Source of the DNA: an uncultured Collinsella sp.
Lineage (GTDB): Bacteria > Actinomycetota > Coriobacteriia > Coriobacteriales > Coriobacteriaceae
DNA length: 14,536 nt
Direction of reading: 5' to 3'
Assembly (NCBI GenBank): GCA_902494135.1
Contig: CABUSE010000022.1
Span: 1 to 14,536 of the forward strand
Positions 13,880 through 14,536 of the stretch are shown here, piece after piece (the stretch's first letter is position 1; each line of letters begins with the position of its first letter). The position numbers and the translations under genes were made by a program. The notes beneath the pieces were generated by a model. That model saw only the letters and a program-made list of their open reading frames with translations. It made no database searches and was not told where the DNA came from.

Positions 13880-14449
13880 CTACCTTGCGAAAAAGCGCAC
13901 GCCAAAGGACGTATCCTCGCAGGCGACAATGCGACGGTCGCGCAGAATGGCCTGCACGTAATACCAATCGCCCACACAGCCCGACAAATGCAAGCCTGCC
14001 GCCAGGTAACACAGCAGCGGATAGCCCGAAAACGCAAAGCCCAAGGCAAACGCCGCCGTCAAAACAACCGTCGGCGCCAGGCAAATCGCCATATACCGCA
14101 TGCGCGAATACACCACGCCCTCGGCGCAGGCGTAAATCATGCAGGTTTCGAGATTTGCCCCAAAGGTCACCTGCGCGCCCGCAGGCGCCAGCAGCTTAAA
14201 AAACACACCGTGCACCAACTCGTGCACGGCAAATGACGACGCCGAAACCGCAGCCAAGCCGACTAGCCAGCCCAAGACCGCCGTCCAGCCGCCCGCGTCC
14301 GCCGCATCCAAGTCCGCAGGCCCGCCCAGCAGCATAAACACCGGCACCAAGCACACGGCAAATGCGCCAAGCACAGCCATCCCCCACACAAAGCAGGCGT
14401 GCAGGAAATCCTCGTCCTCAAACGCATGTATGTTGGAAATCTCATTCAT
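13880..14449 (-). CDS. DUF3267-like membrane protein, putative zincin metalloprotease
   Basis: A 189-residue integral membrane protein with about four hydrophobic segments (roughly 20-42, 55-75, 118-140, 143-160). A zinc-protease-like HELVHG (76-81) follows the second segment, and a later GCVGDWYYV (157-165) offers an Asp as possible third ligand. This is the layout of DUF3267 proteins, which are predicted membrane-embedded or membrane-linked peptidases of unknown substrate. ATG at 14449 has only a weak ribosome site (TAAGA). The stop is 62 bases before the queH start on the same strand, so it may lead the queH-queA transcript, but it has no known tie to queuosine. The family call rests on the motif layout and is moderate. 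Confidence 0.75.
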   Translation of the reverse strand: MNEISNIHAFEDEDFLHACFVWGMAVLGAFAVCLVPVFMLLGGPADLDAADAGGWTAVLGWLVGLAAVSASSFAVHELVHGVFFKLLAPAGAQVTFGANLETCMIYACAEGVVYSRMRYMAICLAPTVVLTAAFALGFAFSGYPLLCYLAAGLHLSGCVGDWYYVQAILRDRRIVACEDTSFGVRFFAR

Positions 14450-14494
14450 AGCATCTTAGGATAGCGCCCCTGCCACGTACCCGTCCGCATGTGC

Positions 14495-14536
14495 GATAAT
14501 GTCGAACGATATGCACGAATTGACCACTGCGTCGCC
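14495..14536 (+). CDS. Possible start of a plus-strand gene, partial
   Basis: ATG at 14511 opens a frame (MHELTTAS) that continues off the right edge. GATAAT at 14495-14500 would place a transcript start near 14507-14511, giving an almost leaderless message, and no ribosome site is present. Only eight codons are visible, so the product cannot be named and the call is weak. The coding part begins at 14511. Confidence 0.25.

Overview
The window looks like a stretch of chromosome from a high-GC Gram-positive gut anaerobe, most likely a Coriobacteriia member such as Collinsella. This is inferred from the GC-rich coding bias, the gene families (QueH, a bile-acid-type SDR, a Sapep-like M20 dipeptidase, DegV) and the style of short intergenic hairpin repeats. 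No rRNA, tRNA or CRISPR array was seen.

Layout, left to right. (1) Positions 1-2096 are housekeeping: the 5' end of an M20 dipeptidase (-), a HAD phosphatase (-) and, divergently, a DegV lipid-binding protein (+). (2) Positions 2097-6174 look like an accessory/defence insert with visibly less GC-rich codon choice. It holds one 1003-residue protein (+) joining a TOTE-type archaeo-eukaryotic primase, an SF2 helicase and a PLD-like domain. A convergent DinJ/RelB-YafQ-type toxin-antitoxin pair (-) follows. (3) Positions 6205-8316 carry a LOG-family nucleotide phosphoribohydrolase (-) and tRNA-guanine transglycosylase Tgt (-). (4) Positions 8317-8754 are noncoding but dense with repeats. (5) Positions 8755-11625 hold an SDR dehydrogenase (-) that resembles bacterial NADP-dependent 12alpha-hydroxysteroid dehydrogenases, and divergently a tail-anchored acidic coiled-coil protein (+). 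(6) Positions 11626-11959 are a second repeat-rich noncoding block. (7) Positions 11960-14449 hold QueA (-), QueH (-) and a DUF3267-like membrane protein (-). The last bases may start a further + strand gene.

Functional links. tgt, queA and queH supply the last three steps of tRNA queuosine formation. The preQ1-building genes (queD, queE, queC, queF) are not here, so they lie elsewhere or the cell salvages preQ1. The primase-helicase-PLD protein and the toxin-antitoxin pair together suggest a small defence insert between degV and the LOG gene.

The most unusual signal is noncoding. Two homologous elements of roughly 225-240 bp (8515-8754 and 11737-11960) each sit directly after the stop codon of a minus-strand gene (SDR and queA). 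They share conserved blocks and a nested hairpin architecture whose stems differ in sequence but stay paired, which suggests a selected RNA or a mobile structured repeat. A second repeat family, with arms beginning AGTTGCGGTG, occurs at 5401-5467 and 11653-11717. At the first site its arm supplies the stop codon of the primase-helicase gene.
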